64,000 nucleotides of DNA. Origin: Epiperipatus broadwayi. Lineage: Eukaryota > Onychophora > Udeonychophora > Euonychophora > Peripatidae. Every line of letters starts with the position of its first letter. The first letter of the stretch is position 1. Positions 1 to 10,215 of this stretch are shown here, piece by piece. The position numbers were made by a program, and so were the translations under genes. The stretch lies in contig JAQFVV010012575.1 of assembly GCA_028023455.1 (NCBI GenBank), positions 1,358,517 to 1,422,516 on the forward strand, in the 5' to 3' direction. Below the pieces are notes generated by a model. The model was given only the letters and a program-made list of their open reading frames with translations, ran no database searches and was not told the origin of the DNA.

Positions 1-820
1 TTCTCTTCAAGAAAATTCAAAATCAATTTTTTTAATACAAAAACTTTGTTTTCTGCATATTTTGTAAAAGAAAGTAAAAAAGAAATGTTTATACAATAGT
101 TACTTCAATGAATTCTTTCAAAGTTTAATAAGCGACGTAAATTTAATATCACTAAATGACTTCGCGCTGAAAAAAGAAAAAGAAAAATCAATAAAGCCCA
201 GAGTCCAATCCTTAATTTGTCGGCTCTCTGGACTAGCAGTATTGGAAAACGATTGAAAGATTACTGTTTACATGGAAGGCTTTTATTTGTCTTAAGAACA
301 ATTTTGCGATTGTAGAGTCGCTTTAGCGAATTAAAATATAAAAATTTAATGTGTTAAAATAATAATGACGCGGTTACAAAACTAATTTCATTAGTATTTA
401 ATTAAAGGACTAGATTTTTTTTTTAAAAAAAAAAAATTATTATATCAATACACGTTGAGCTAATTTTCATGTTTATCTTTTTCAGATTTTATTATATAGT
501 AATTATGTCTATCTATATATGTATTGATATGTTAGTTTGCTACTAAAAGTAGCTTCAATATTTGAATAACATAACCATGTTATTTGTAAACTTGAAAATC
601 ATTAATTCTAGAATGTCATTATTTTTATATAAATATCATTAGATCTAATGTGCACTTATGTGTATTTATGGCCAAATTAAACTATGCAGAACATAAATAT
701 AAGATTAGTAATTTAATGATTTCATTTAACATAAATAATTTTAAAATGATATTTATGTTATATTATAGAATATTCTACAATTTATGAACATTTATTTGCC
801 ACAGCTATTATTTTGCAGGT
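1..820. other. AT-rich DNA without a recognisable gene
   Basis: No convincing open frame on either strand. Bases about 120-420 retain several CpG dinucleotides (for example GCGACG, TTCGCGC, GAGTCGC, GACGCGG) that are rare elsewhere in the window. A T-run followed by an A-run lies near 414-436. The CpG-retaining stretch could be younger, constrained or unmethylated DNA; nothing in it identifies a function. Confidence 0.6.
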
Positions 821-976
821 TAGGTAGAGATAACTTACATCGATTTTTAGACTTCACTTGTCTTGGTGTGATACTTCGCTTCATATGAGCGTCTACACCC
901 TTGTATATATTTGGTTTGCAACGGCTTCACCATTTAGTACTGTTGTGATTAACCTGGATTATATATTTAATCACAA

Positions 977-1578
977 ATGCATGTAAATACGTTTTATACT
1001 ATATTTATTAATAACATTTGGAAACAAATGTTCATTTCCATATTTACAATATTCTACAATGGCTATACTCCGCCTGTTACCGTTCGGCAAAGAATAGCTC
1101 CTAGTTCTAGGATGAACTACAGAATATCCCTTAAAAGTTTCCTACCACCTCCAGCTGTATCTTGGCAGCTTGCCTCAAAAGTAGATCTGATTATATTTCC
1201 AACTGCACTATGACACAACTTGACTGATGCCAAAGATTGATTCTAGAAGCTTACAGTCCTGAACTTGGACTTGTATCACTGTGTCTATTGCTTGTCTTAA
1301 GTGCTATTGTCTGGAGAATGGAGATTGCATTTTTCAACTTTGTGACAGTAATTCTTTCACCTACCTTAAAAAAGACTATTTATTGTCAGATCCCCATTCT
1401 TATGGAAACATTTGGAATCACTGAGCCATTGACTATGCTAATCAATGTATATATACATTGGTTTGTAGCGATGAATGCTCAATCTGATCTAGATAATATA
1501 GACTCTGGACTAGTCCATTATTTGAAGGCGAGATATGATAAATGCTTAATCTTCATAGTCTCTCTAGTTGCCATGTAG
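977..1578 (+). pseudogene. unidentified stop-free patch, possible coding relic
   Basis: I do not recognise this. Two consecutive + strand open stretches lie in different frames: 977-1213 (78 codons from an ATG) and 1237-1578 (113 codons; it opens at TTG and the first ATG is at 1318). In DNA this AT-rich, stop codons are frequent, so 113 stop-free codons is notable, although this patch is also more GC-rich than its surroundings, which lowers the stop rate. The second stretch has a hydrophobic segment near its start (LGLVSLCLLLVLSAIVW) and another at its end (CLIFIVSLVAM). The minus strand between about 1050 and 1500 also contains protein-like stretches broken by stops, so the true coding strand is unclear. 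It may be a decayed transposon or gene fragment with a frameshift near 1213-1237. No splice signals or neighbours support an active gene. Confidence 0.2.
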
Positions 1579-1640
1579 ACTTGAGTTTTGTACAGATTTC
1601 CTCTGATTCTAATTGGAGTTTGCCTGGTTTTTCTCTAAAA

Positions 1641-2173
1641 AATTAAAATGTATTTTTCTGCAGTCATTTACAGTTAAATTTATCTCTTGGGTAACCCTTA
1701 AGAGTAATAAACTTAATTAAAACTATATTATTATAAAATGCAAACCTCTCTATACAGAAAAAAATGCAAAAAACTCATATATATATACAGTTAATTTAAG
1801 CAGCATTGTAAACAAATAACTGGTATTTAGTAAATAGTTATGACATTATGCATTTTTGTTTATGAAGGAATTATCTTTTAATATGCGATCATAATTCCAA
1901 ATCATAATAAAGATTTTATTAAAATTGCCATTAATATAATGTTTCATACCTGCAAAATGTCAATGACTAGTTTACTCTTTATGTAAAATCTTTGAAACCA
2001 GTTAAAATTAGATTCATTTTTCATCTGCTTAATTAATTACGTAAATATAGGATAATTTTATTGCAAGCTTACTAAATGACTCCAATAAATCTGATTTGTA
2101 AAGGATTCATACAGTACTATAAATTATTATTATAAATAATTATTATTAACATATATATAAAATCACATAAAAT
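1641..2173. other. AT-rich DNA, nothing recognised
   Basis: Low-complexity A/T-rich sequence with no open frame of note, between the stop-free patch and the first SINE. Confidence 0.6.
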
Positions 2174-2186
2174 AAATACAATAGAT

Positions 2187-2289
2187 CAAGCATTGGTGGT
2201 CGAGAGGTCAGCAACGGCTGCTTTATAAGCAGTTGTCCCGGGGTAAGTGGTTTCGCTTCCTGGCTGATGCTATGACACATGAGGAAAAA
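2187..2289 (+). mobile_element. tRNA-derived SINE, copy 1
   Basis: A short retroposon of about 100 bp. It starts CAAGCATTGGTGG, has a Pol III box-A-like TGGTCGAGAGG and a box-B-like GGTTTCGCTTCC, then a tail ending GACACATGAG and an A-run. The 10-bp direct repeat AAATACAATA at 2174-2183 and 2290-2299 marks a target-site duplication, so it arrived by LINE-type retroposition. The anticodon position reads TAT in this copy. Four relatives lie at 14.6, 19.3, 28.8 and 34.9 kb. Confidence 0.88.
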
Positions 2290-2302
2290 AAATACAATAA
2301 GC

Positions 2303-2872
2303 AAAACACTGTGGAATAAACTTTACAATATTCAAAATACTAATATATAAAAGCAAATAATAGCTATAGCCAGTATATGACATGTCTGTTATTTTAATTA
2401 TTAAACGCTAATCAGTATGGAAAACATGCCATAATCTAGCTGTAGCTATTATTTCTTTTTATATAATGATATTTTGAATATTGTAGAGTTTATTCCAGAA
2501 TATTTTGTTTATATATGGGTGTGTGTTTATGTTTATATAATATATGACAACGTCTGTTATTTCAATTGTTAAATGCTAATCAATATGGCAGACATGCTAT
2601 AATCTGGCTGTAGCTATTATTTAGTTTTGTATAAAATTTTAAATGTTGTAGAGTTTATTCCAGAATATTTTGTTCATATATATGGGTGTGTATAATATAT
2701 GGCTACGTCTGTTATTTTAATTCTTAAACGCTAATCAATAGGGCAGAAATGCCATAATCTGGCTGCAGGTATTATTTATTTTTATATAATGATATTTTAA
2801 ATATTATACAGTTTATTCCAGAGTGTTTGTTTATATATGTATGTGTGTGTGTTTATGTGTATGTAATAATTA
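2303..2872. repeat. foldback with three tandem units of about 155-167 bp
   Basis: Three imperfect direct units begin near 2377, 2544 and 2699. Each contains a CGTCTGTTATTT-like start, an AATCTGGCTGTAGCTATTATT-like middle and GAGTTTATTCCAGA, with TA/TG-rich junctions. The segment 2303-2372 is the reverse complement of the second half of a unit (about 2437-2505), so the left end can fold back on the first unit. It begins just after SINE copy 1. No coding potential. Confidence 0.7.
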
Positions 2873-3129
2873 ATAACAACTCTGGTTATCTCATATTTTT
2901 TCTTGATAAACAGATACTAATATTATGAAGTTTCAATTCAATGGTGAACTGTTCTGGTCAACTATTTTAATGGTATAGAATGATGGAGTGGAAAATCATC
3001 AACATCTCCATAAAATACAAATAAAAACAATGACAAAATATAAAAGGATAAATATATAAGAAATATGAGAATAAACATCGACTAATATATATAATACATA
3101 GTTATACTACTAATAATAATAACCATCCC

Positions 3130-3560
3130 CAGCATTACACATAAACAATTCAACAACCAACAGTCTATTCTTGTAACTGAATCTAAAGGAGGAACATTGT
3201 AATTAGACTAGTTATGTAGCCACTGCCAAACTTTGCATCAAATATAGAACAATAATCTGGAATGACATACTTAAATGCTTATTTGACACTTATAATAAAT
3301 TAAAAATAATGCTGGAATTTTGTTACATGCTGACCATCATCAGTACTCTTACCATATAGTACATTAGTGTACTGGCCAATTATAAACTTAATTTCTAATA
3401 ACAAAATACAGTGAAATGGCTTTTAAAAATGATATCTTAGTATCATCTAGACAATTATCTGGATGTCCAAACACCAATATAAAAACTTACATCCATGTAA
3501 TTAATCATTATTGCTCTCTAGAGCTAGCTCAATATCACAAGAATCTATGAATATAATTGG
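3130..3560 (-). repeat. ancient dispersed repeat, family C
   Basis: The reverse complement of this stretch aligns, with many substitutions, to 40430-40850 on the + strand. Shared landmarks include a GATGATGGTCAGCAT-like block, CCAGCATTATTT, TTTGGCAGTGGCTA and GATTCAGTTACAAGA. I judge identity at about 70 percent over the best parts, so this is an old interspersed repeat of unknown class. No open frame. Confidence 0.45.
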
Positions 3561-3830
3561 TAACAGGAGAAAGAAGTATAACTGCTTACTCTATCTTATT
3601 GAAATAATTTTAAAGGGATTATTTAAAAATCCATAGCTGTAATGAAACCAAGATACAGCACACTGCCTATTTATAGAACAGAGAGATGGAGAGAAAAACA
3701 CCTAAATATTAAAATATTTTTAACAATTATTTAATAAACTAACTGAGTGATTAAAAATTAAAATGATATGATAATATGATAATTCAAATTTGTACATTTT
3801 TATCAAAAAGTATAATTTCTATATAAAGAA
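3561..3830. other. AT-rich DNA, nothing recognised
   Basis: A/T-rich sequence with no open frame, immediately before the first copy of the duplicated segment. Confidence 0.6.
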
Positions 3831-4233
3831 TAATTAATTAACCAGTTGATTTTGATCCCTTAATATAATTAACTTTTGCTCTCATTAAATTATTTTTTTA
3901 AAATAACAAAAGTTGAAAAACAACTTTTTCACAATCAGAGATAAAAACATTTTAAATGAACTTAACCCTTTTATAATTTTGGAGGAAAAATAAAATGAGT
4001 AAAAAAGCATGTTTTAAAAGATGTTAAATTTAATAAATTTTAAATTATTTATAAACCTTTATTAAAATTTTGGAAGATAAAATAAACAAATAATAATAAA
4101 AAAAACATGTTTAAAAGAGAATGTTAAATTAATAAAAATTATTCAATATGATCACTTTTATTTATACAAAAAAATTTTGCTTAATAAAGATAAAAATTTT
4201 TAAATTAGCTAAAACTCTTCTTATAATTTTATA

Positions 4234-4591
4234 TGTAAAACTTTAATAAGTGTTAGTATTAAATGCACACCTTATATAATTCAAACACGATACATTGAAC
4301 AATTATATTGAACAATTCTATAAATAATAACAATTTTATTAAATCTTCAAACATTTTTGAAGGCTTATTACCCTTTTATTATCAATGAGAGAGTTTGTAC
4401 TTTTTGATAATGAAGAGTAAGCCTTCAAAAATGTTTGAAGATTTAATAAAATTGTTAGTATTTATAGAATTGTTCAATATAATTTTTCAATGTATCATGT
4501 TTGAATTATATAATGAGTGCATTTAATACTAACACTTATTAAAGTTTTACATATTGGATTTAAAACACACATTTAATTTTTTGTATATATA
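4234..4591. mobile_element. hairpin (foldback) element with 11-bp direct repeats
   Basis: Arms of about 150 bp form an inverted repeat from about 4231 to 4553 centred near 4392; a further stretch of nearly 40 bp lies beyond the right arm. The insertion is flanked by ATAATTTTATA at 4223-4233 and 4592-4602. Copy 2 of the surrounding duplication lacks the element at the matching site (about 6948-6957), which confirms it as an insertion. No open frame, so it is non-autonomous. Confidence 0.75.
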
Positions 4592-5578
4592 ATAATTTTA
4601 TAGTGGAAAAGAATCAAATGAAAAAAAAAGTTTCATAAAAAAATATTAAATTAATAAAATTGCTCATTACGACCAAATACTATTTCTATAAAAAATTATC
4701 TATAATTGTAGAGATAATGTGTATATTAATTAAAAAAATATTTTTCCATGGTTTTGGGTTTCTTTTTGTGTCCTTCATTAACACATGTAATTTTCAATTG
4801 ACACATATATTTTCTTCTCAAAGAATTCTCAATTGCCAAATAATGTGCACAATTAATTTATCTATTCTCACACACAATATTGTCTGACTAACACACAGAA
4901 AGAATTTATTCCTTTTTCTTTCTAATTTTTTAGTTCAGGCTAACACATAAATACAGAGACATTAATGCCCTTGGGTAGAGGCAAGGCTTGTTGCAGATTA
5001 TTTCTGGGATATTATTTACTTTTAAATTTTTTCCAATAAAACAAATCACATTAAGGTAAACAATATTTAGTTTTTAGCTATTTTCTACAGCTAAATTTCT
5101 GCTTGTCCTCTACAACAGCTGAGTCAGAAGTCATCTACTGTTTTTATCTTCAACTGCTGGACCAAAACTCTCTCCTACTGCCTTCTTCAGTAGCTCAATC
5201 AAGAATTATATGTTCAACAACTTAATTAATAATGACTTCTTGTAAAAAAGTGAGGTCTACTGATTTAACCTTTCCCTTTTGGCACATTTTTTCAAACAAT
5301 TTTGTTTCCAACATATCACAATTTTGTCTTGTACATGACCAAATTAATCTCTGATCAATTGGGTCAATTTTTTAAAAAGAAATTGTTCAGTTATTTCTCT
5401 CTTTTATAATTACAAAACAAATCCAAAAAATTTGTGTGTACTTGTTTTTCTCTTATGCCAAAAACATGATGATCAGTTAATTATACTGACCTGATAAACA
5501 CTGCCTGTTGTTTTGGAGAGAGATAAAGAGAAAAGAAAGAAAAAAAATAACTCTGGTTAATTAAAATAAAACTTTAAC

Positions 5579-5612
5579 AAAATGTTAAAATCATATATAT
5601 ATATATATATAT
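5579..5612. repeat. (TA)n microsatellite
   Basis: An uninterrupted TA dinucleotide run of roughly 24 bp inside copy 1 of the duplication; the matching place in copy 2 has only a T-rich stretch. Confidence 0.9.
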
Positions 5613-5985
5613 CTTTAAAAAAAAATTACTGAACATAAATCTTTAGCTACTATATATCTCTCAATAAGTTGAAATTAAAATTGCTAAATAATTTACAGAA
5701 GTGATTTTTCCCCTTTTGTACATTTTTCAAAATAAAAATTAATGCTGGTACATAGTTAAAATTATTGAAGAGAGAAAACAAATAAATTATCTGATTTTAT
5801 AGTTTTTTATACAAATATTTATACCATCTATTAAAATATTCATATTATTATTATGAAAAATTTAATGTTTGAGAATTTTTATATCATTTAGTAAAGGTAA
5901 AGATTTAAATCAACATTTATTATAAAGTGAAATACTACTTTCCCATTCTATATTTATGTATTAGCTTGTAATATTTGGCAAGACC

Positions 5986-6562
5986 AGAATTGACTTCTAT
6001 ATACAATATTACAGTATTCAACCCTTAAATTACAAGACAATGATTGGGAATGAATATTTCATTTTTCATTATTGTAAATTTATATCTTACTTTTCACTTT
6101 ATTACAGATGATATTCAATTTTATATGGATACAGACATCACATTACTGGTGATTGATTGTCAGGTTTTAATGTTTCACTCTAATTGGATTTGGGATGGAT
6201 CATGACCTGTTCAGATTTTTCTAACTTTCTGGTCTGCTATTAAATTTTCTTTCCATCCATGCCTCCTTCCTTAAATTATCTTAATAATTTCTTCCCCCAG
6301 CCTAATTTATCTTTCACTTTAGAAAATGTTTAATAGTAAAAGTTGGAAAAGACAAAATCTTCACTTAAAATTTTTTTTATGTACTTGTTGCCTTGGCAAT
6401 GCCACTATCACATCAAACATAACATTTTAAATTAGCTTAACCCATTGTTTAATTTTAAAAAAGTGAGTAAAATAACATGTTTCCAAATATATGTTAAATT
6501 TAATAAATTTTAAATTACCTACAAATCTTTTTTAAAGTTGTGACAGCTAACATATTATAATT
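5986..6562. other. spacer between duplication copies, with a partial third copy
   Basis: Bases about 6421-6540 again resemble the 3946-4075 and 6672-6790 blocks (AACATTTTAAAT, TTAACCC, GTTAAATTTAATAAATTTTA), so a short third partial unit precedes copy 2. The rest is anonymous and AT-rich. Confidence 0.5.
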
Positions 6563-7405
6563 AACCAGTTGATTTTTATTTTTTAAATTAATTAACTTTT
6601 GTTTTCATTAAGTTATTTTCTTTTAAATAATAAAAGTTGAAAAACAAGTTTTTCACAATCAGGGATAAGAACATTTTAAAATACCTTAATCCATTGTATA
6701 ATTTTGGGGAAAAAATAATAAAGTAAAAATGTTTTAAAAGAAATGTTAAATTAAATAAAACTTAAATTACGTATAAACTTTTTTTTAAATTTTGGAAGAG
6801 AAAAAAAAAAAATAAAAAAAAAACATAATTCAAAAGAGATTATTAAATTAATAAAAATTGGTCAATATGATTGATTATTATTTATATAAAATTGTTATTT
6901 AACAAAAATAAAATTTTGCATTTGCTAAAACTCTTCTTACAATTTAGGATAGGGGAATCAAAATAATAAAAAAACCATGTTTAATAAAAAATGTTAAATG
7001 AATAAAATTGCTCATTATGACCAAATATTATTTCTATAAGAAATGTATGTATAATTGTAGAGTTAATATGCACATTAAAACTACCTTTTACCATGGTTTC
7101 ATTATTAGTCCTTTCTTGTCTCCTTTAATCTTCAGTTACTATGTAGATTTTTTTCTGGAAGGTTTGTCTATTGCAGGCTAATGTATACAGTTAATTTATC
7201 CATTCTGCTGTAGAATATTTTCAGTCTAACATACAGAAAGAATTTATTCATAAAATTTTATTTCTAATAATTTTCAGGGTCAGGCTAGCACATAAAGACA
7301 GAGACATATATGCTGTATTTTTAGATTGGACTATTTCCATCATCTAATATGTGTGTTGAATGTCTTTAGAAAAGTTTAATTTTTAGTTAATTATTCCAAA
7401 TGCAT

Positions 7406-7595
7406 TAAACTGTTAGTAATATCGCAGCAAACAGGTTAGTATATGCACCAACTGTTAGTAATATCACAGCAAACAAATGTTAGTAATATCACAGCAAACA
7501 GATTAATATATGCACCAACTGTTAGTAATATCACAGCAAACAAATGTTAGTAATATCACAGCAAACAGGTTAGTATATACACAATGTTTCAAAAG
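7406..7595. repeat. short tandem units in the left arm
   Basis: About five repeats of GTTAGTAATATCACAGCAAA separated by alternating links of about 20 bp (GGTTAGTATATGCACCAACT type) or short links (CAAAT), a higher-order pattern. The reverse complement array fills about 7880-8090 in the right arm. Confidence 0.85.
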
Positions 7596-7648
7596 GTATT
7601 TTTCTCCCTTCATCTTCAGGTGTTGCTGGCCTGACCAGTGACAGTACT

Positions 7649-7727
7649 AGCATGGGATTCGAACCTGGGCCATTAGAATCTTGATAATTGAAATTTTAAG
7701 GTAACGCTCTAACCATCTGAGCTATCC
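7649..7727 (-). other. tRNA-like sequence, outward-facing (left)
   Basis: The minus strand has a good Pol III box A (TAGCTCAGATGG, about 7713-7724) and a perfect box B (GGTTCGAATCC, about 7656-7666). The two boxes are about 16 bp further apart than in a standard tRNA, because of an AT-rich insert in the anticodon region (AAAATTTCAATTATCAAGAT). It is therefore a tRNA-derived promoter head or a tRNA-like relic rather than a convincing tRNA gene; a tRNA with an intron or long variable arm is the alternative. Confidence 0.6.
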
Positions 7728-7805
7728 TGTGCTCAATTGGTTAGAGCGTTACCTTAAAATTTCAATTATCAAGATTTTAAAGGCCCAGGTTCAAATCCCA
7801 TGCTA
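7728..7805 (+). other. tRNA-like sequence, outward-facing (right)
   Basis: The inverted partner of the preceding entry, head to head with almost no loop between them. Box A is degraded (GTGCTCAATTGG) and box B reads GGTTCAAATCC, one CpG-type change from the left copy. If used, transcription would run outward through the right arm. Confidence 0.55.
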
Positions 7806-9225
7806 GTACTGTCACTGGTCAGGCCAGCAATACCTGAAGAAGAGGGGAGAAAAATACCTCTCAAAATGTTGTGTATATAGTAACCTGTTTTCTGTGATAT
7901 TACTAACAGTTAGTGCAATACTAACCTGTTTGCTGTGATATTACTAAAATTTGTTTGCTGTGATATTACTAACAGTTGGTGCATATACTAATCTGTTTGC
8001 TGTGATATTACTAACATTTGTTTACTGTGATATTACTAACAGTTGATGCATATACTAACCTATTTGCTACGATATTACTAACAGTTGAATGCATTTGGAA
8101 TAATTAACTAAAAATTAAACTTTTCTAAAGACATTCAACACACATATTAGATGATGGAAATAGTCCAATATAAAAATACAGCTAGAACACCATCATCACA
8201 AACTTTCAGAAAAACACATATATGCTCTTGGGTGATGTCAAGGCTTGTTGTGGATAACTTCTTCTATGGTATAATTCTATTTTTACATTGTTTTCTCATG
8301 AAGCTGATTACATTGAAGTAAATGATGTTTAATGATTAATCAAACTTAATACATAGTTTTTTTATTTGTGAATTATTTTTACTAGTAAACATCTGAATCT
8401 GACTTTACATCTGAGTTAGGAATCTTTTAATGTTTACTTCAACTGCTGAACCAAGACTCTTCTTTTATAGGTTTCTTCAATAGCTGGATGAAGACTGACT
8501 TCTTCATTATCTTGATTAAAATGACATATTTTTGCAAAACACTGAGATCTAATGATTCATACTCTCCCTTAAACTACTTTTTAGAACAATTTTGCCTTCC
8601 AAATTTGTCCCCTACATGACCAAATTGAACACTTACCAATTATATTATTTGTCTGAAAAAGAATTCTTCAATTATTTCCCTCTTTTCTTAAGATTACAAA
8701 ACAAAAAAATCCATCTTGGTGTGATAAACTCTGCCTATGATTTTGAAGAAAGATAAAGAGAAAAGAAAGAAAAAACACTTCTATTGAATCAAAGTACAGT
8801 TTTAACATAAATGTTAAAATCTTATTTTTTTATTATTTTTTTTAAATATTACTAAACATAAAACTTTACCTATATTATCTCTATTACAATGTTAAAATTA
8901 AAATTACTGAACAATTTCCTGAAGAGGACATTTTTTTCTCTTAGTACATTTTTAAAAATTAAAATTAATACTGGATAATATTTAAAATTATTAAAGAGAT
9001 AGAATAAAAGAAATCTGATTTTATAGTTTTTCTCTCTCTATTACAAATATTTATACTACCTATTAAAATATTCATATTATTATTCAAAATTTAATATTTG
9101 GTCTTACATTATCATTTAATAAAAGAATATATTTAAATCAAGACTTTTTATAAGAATAAGATAAAATTAAATAATATTTCCCCATTCTAACTATATAGTT
9201 ATGTATAAGATTTTAATATTTGACA

Positions 9226-9300
9226 TGGCCAGAGGATTTGAACCCAGACTTTCAAATTTCCTTCAGTTATCTACCTTATCTTATTATCTGATTATATATA
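9226..9300 (-). mobile_element. decayed tRNA-derived SINE relic
   Basis: The minus strand carries a box-B-like GGTTCAAATCC preceded by GAAAGTCTG. A similar block (GAAAGTCTGAGTTCAAATCC) occurs on the minus strand at about 21290-21315. Box A is hardly visible, so this is an old relic of a SINE family distinct from the 100-bp family. Confidence 0.4.
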
Positions 9301-9445
9301 TATATATATGAGTGGGGTGATGATCCAGATCAACTGATGAGTGCTGAATCAGCATGAAATACATATATAAGAAATCACTTATTTTTTCACATGAATGTGG
9401 TCATGTGTATCTGTTGTATAAGATAATTGATGTCTGAAATAAAGC
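9285..9445 (+). repeat. dispersed repeat, family D
   Basis: After a (TA)n run, this contains GATGATCCAGATCAACTGAT, GTGCTGAATCAGCA and ATGTGGTCATGTGTA. The same order occurs on the + strand at about 21680-21800 and inverted at about 21345-21470, where two copies form a foldback. Confidence 0.65.
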
Positions 9446-9974
9446 TTAAAGATCCCACTTCAAATTCTTCTAATTACATATATATGTATATGTATGAAAA
9501 AGACTCATGATGTAGTTTTTACCATATACACCTACCATAAATATGGTTAGAACTTAGGATTTTTTTTATATAGCCAGAGAATTTTGAAGTAAATTTGAGA
9601 TTTTTCTTTCAGACAGTTAATTCATAAACAATTCCACTAATCTTTAGTTATTTATAGTTGAATGGGTACTTAGCTATTTTCCATAAAGTCTTAAACAATA
9701 GTGGAAAACTCTCATCATCCTATACCTGACCACCATGGTGACTGATTAATCTCCAGAAATCTTTGGCTTGAATCCATCACTTTACTATTGCATTAAAATG
9801 TGCATTGTTAGTTGTCCAAATGGTTATGTGACATTTAACATTAAGGACTTTCAGCTTTTGAGTGTACTACCTCTTTACAGATCTAAATAAGGTTATTTAC
9901 CTAAATAAATATTACAGCTTCTAAATATATACATATAAATTTCTGTTATAGGGTACTTTATCACATAACAAAAA
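9446..9974. other. anonymous DNA
   Basis: No open frame and no repeat recognised; composition is slightly less AT-rich around 9700-9800. Confidence 0.5.
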
Positions 9975-10215
9975 TATGATAATTGACTATTGGTTAGTCT
10001 ACTTTCAGAACAGGCTATATTTACCTGTGTAATGAGTATTTAAACTTCCTTGACTTAGTGTAGCCAAAATAAAATCTTTAGTATCTATATAAATTTATTA
10101 GTTTATAGACAAAGATGGATTTCCTTCTGCATTGTTAACAGAAGGTTGCCTTGACATCAGATTGAGATTGTTCTTTGTATTGTTTAAATATTGTCTGCTT
10201 TCATGTATTAACATA
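9975..10215 (+). repeat. dispersed repeat, family E
   Basis: Resembles 26930-27425 in the same orientation. Shared blocks are ATAATTGACTATT..TTAGTCT, ATCTTTAGT..CTATATAA, AGAAGGTTG followed by GAGATTGTT, and ATTGTCT. Copies are considerably diverged; the class is unknown and nothing codes. Confidence 0.5.

Larger units (their letters stand above)
3831..5985 (+). repeat. direct segmental duplication, copy 1
   Basis: This segment aligns collinearly with 6563-9235. Shared landmarks, in order, are AATTAACCAGTTGATTTT, AAAGTTGAAAAACAA, TTTTTCACAATCAG, AAAATTGCTCATTA, TTGTAGAG, a CAGAGACAT block, AAGGCTTGTTG, an AACTGCTG block, AAAGAGAAAAGAAAG and CCCATTCTA. Removing the hairpin at 4234-4591 leaves about 1.8 kb, very close to what copy 2 leaves once its own insertion is removed. 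Divergence looks like 20-30 percent, so the duplication is old. No gene is visible; the + strand is pyrimidine-rich around 5100-5420. Confidence 0.75.
7315..8215. mobile_element. 0.9-kb palindromic element with two head-to-head tRNA-like cores
   Basis: A long palindrome centred near 7728. Reading outward from the centre, each arm has a tRNA-like segment, a conserved GTCACTGGTCAGGCCAGC block, short tandem units containing GTTAGTAATATCACAGCAAA (or its complement), and an outer block with GTCTTTAG and GGACTATTTCC (or complements). The right arm runs about 36 bp further than the left, ending in ATCACAAACTTTCAG. The 11-bp repeat ACATATATGCT flanks it at 7304-7314 and 8216-8226. Duplication copy 1 has the uninterrupted site near 4953-4965. 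The outer-end sequence recurs at 31.7 and 54.8 kb. No protein-coding potential. Confidence 0.8.
6563..9235 (+). repeat. direct segmental duplication, copy 2
   Basis: Collinear with 3831-5985. It lacks the hairpin found in copy 1 but carries a different 0.9-kb hairpin at 7315-8215. Outside the insertion it holds about 1.8 kb of anonymous AT-rich sequence with no gene. Confidence 0.75.

Noticed and set aside
4660-4887. 75-codon + strand ORF
   Set aside because: It opens at TTG, and the matching part of the other duplication copy is not preserved as a frame.
7406-7595. Regular repeats resembling a CRISPR array
   Set aside because: Spacers are themselves repeated, the array is mirrored on the other arm of a palindrome, and the context is an animal transposable element.
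7649-7727. Functional tRNA gene
   Set aside because: Box spacing is too long, the anticodon arm is not convincing, and the sequence is part of a mobile palindrome.
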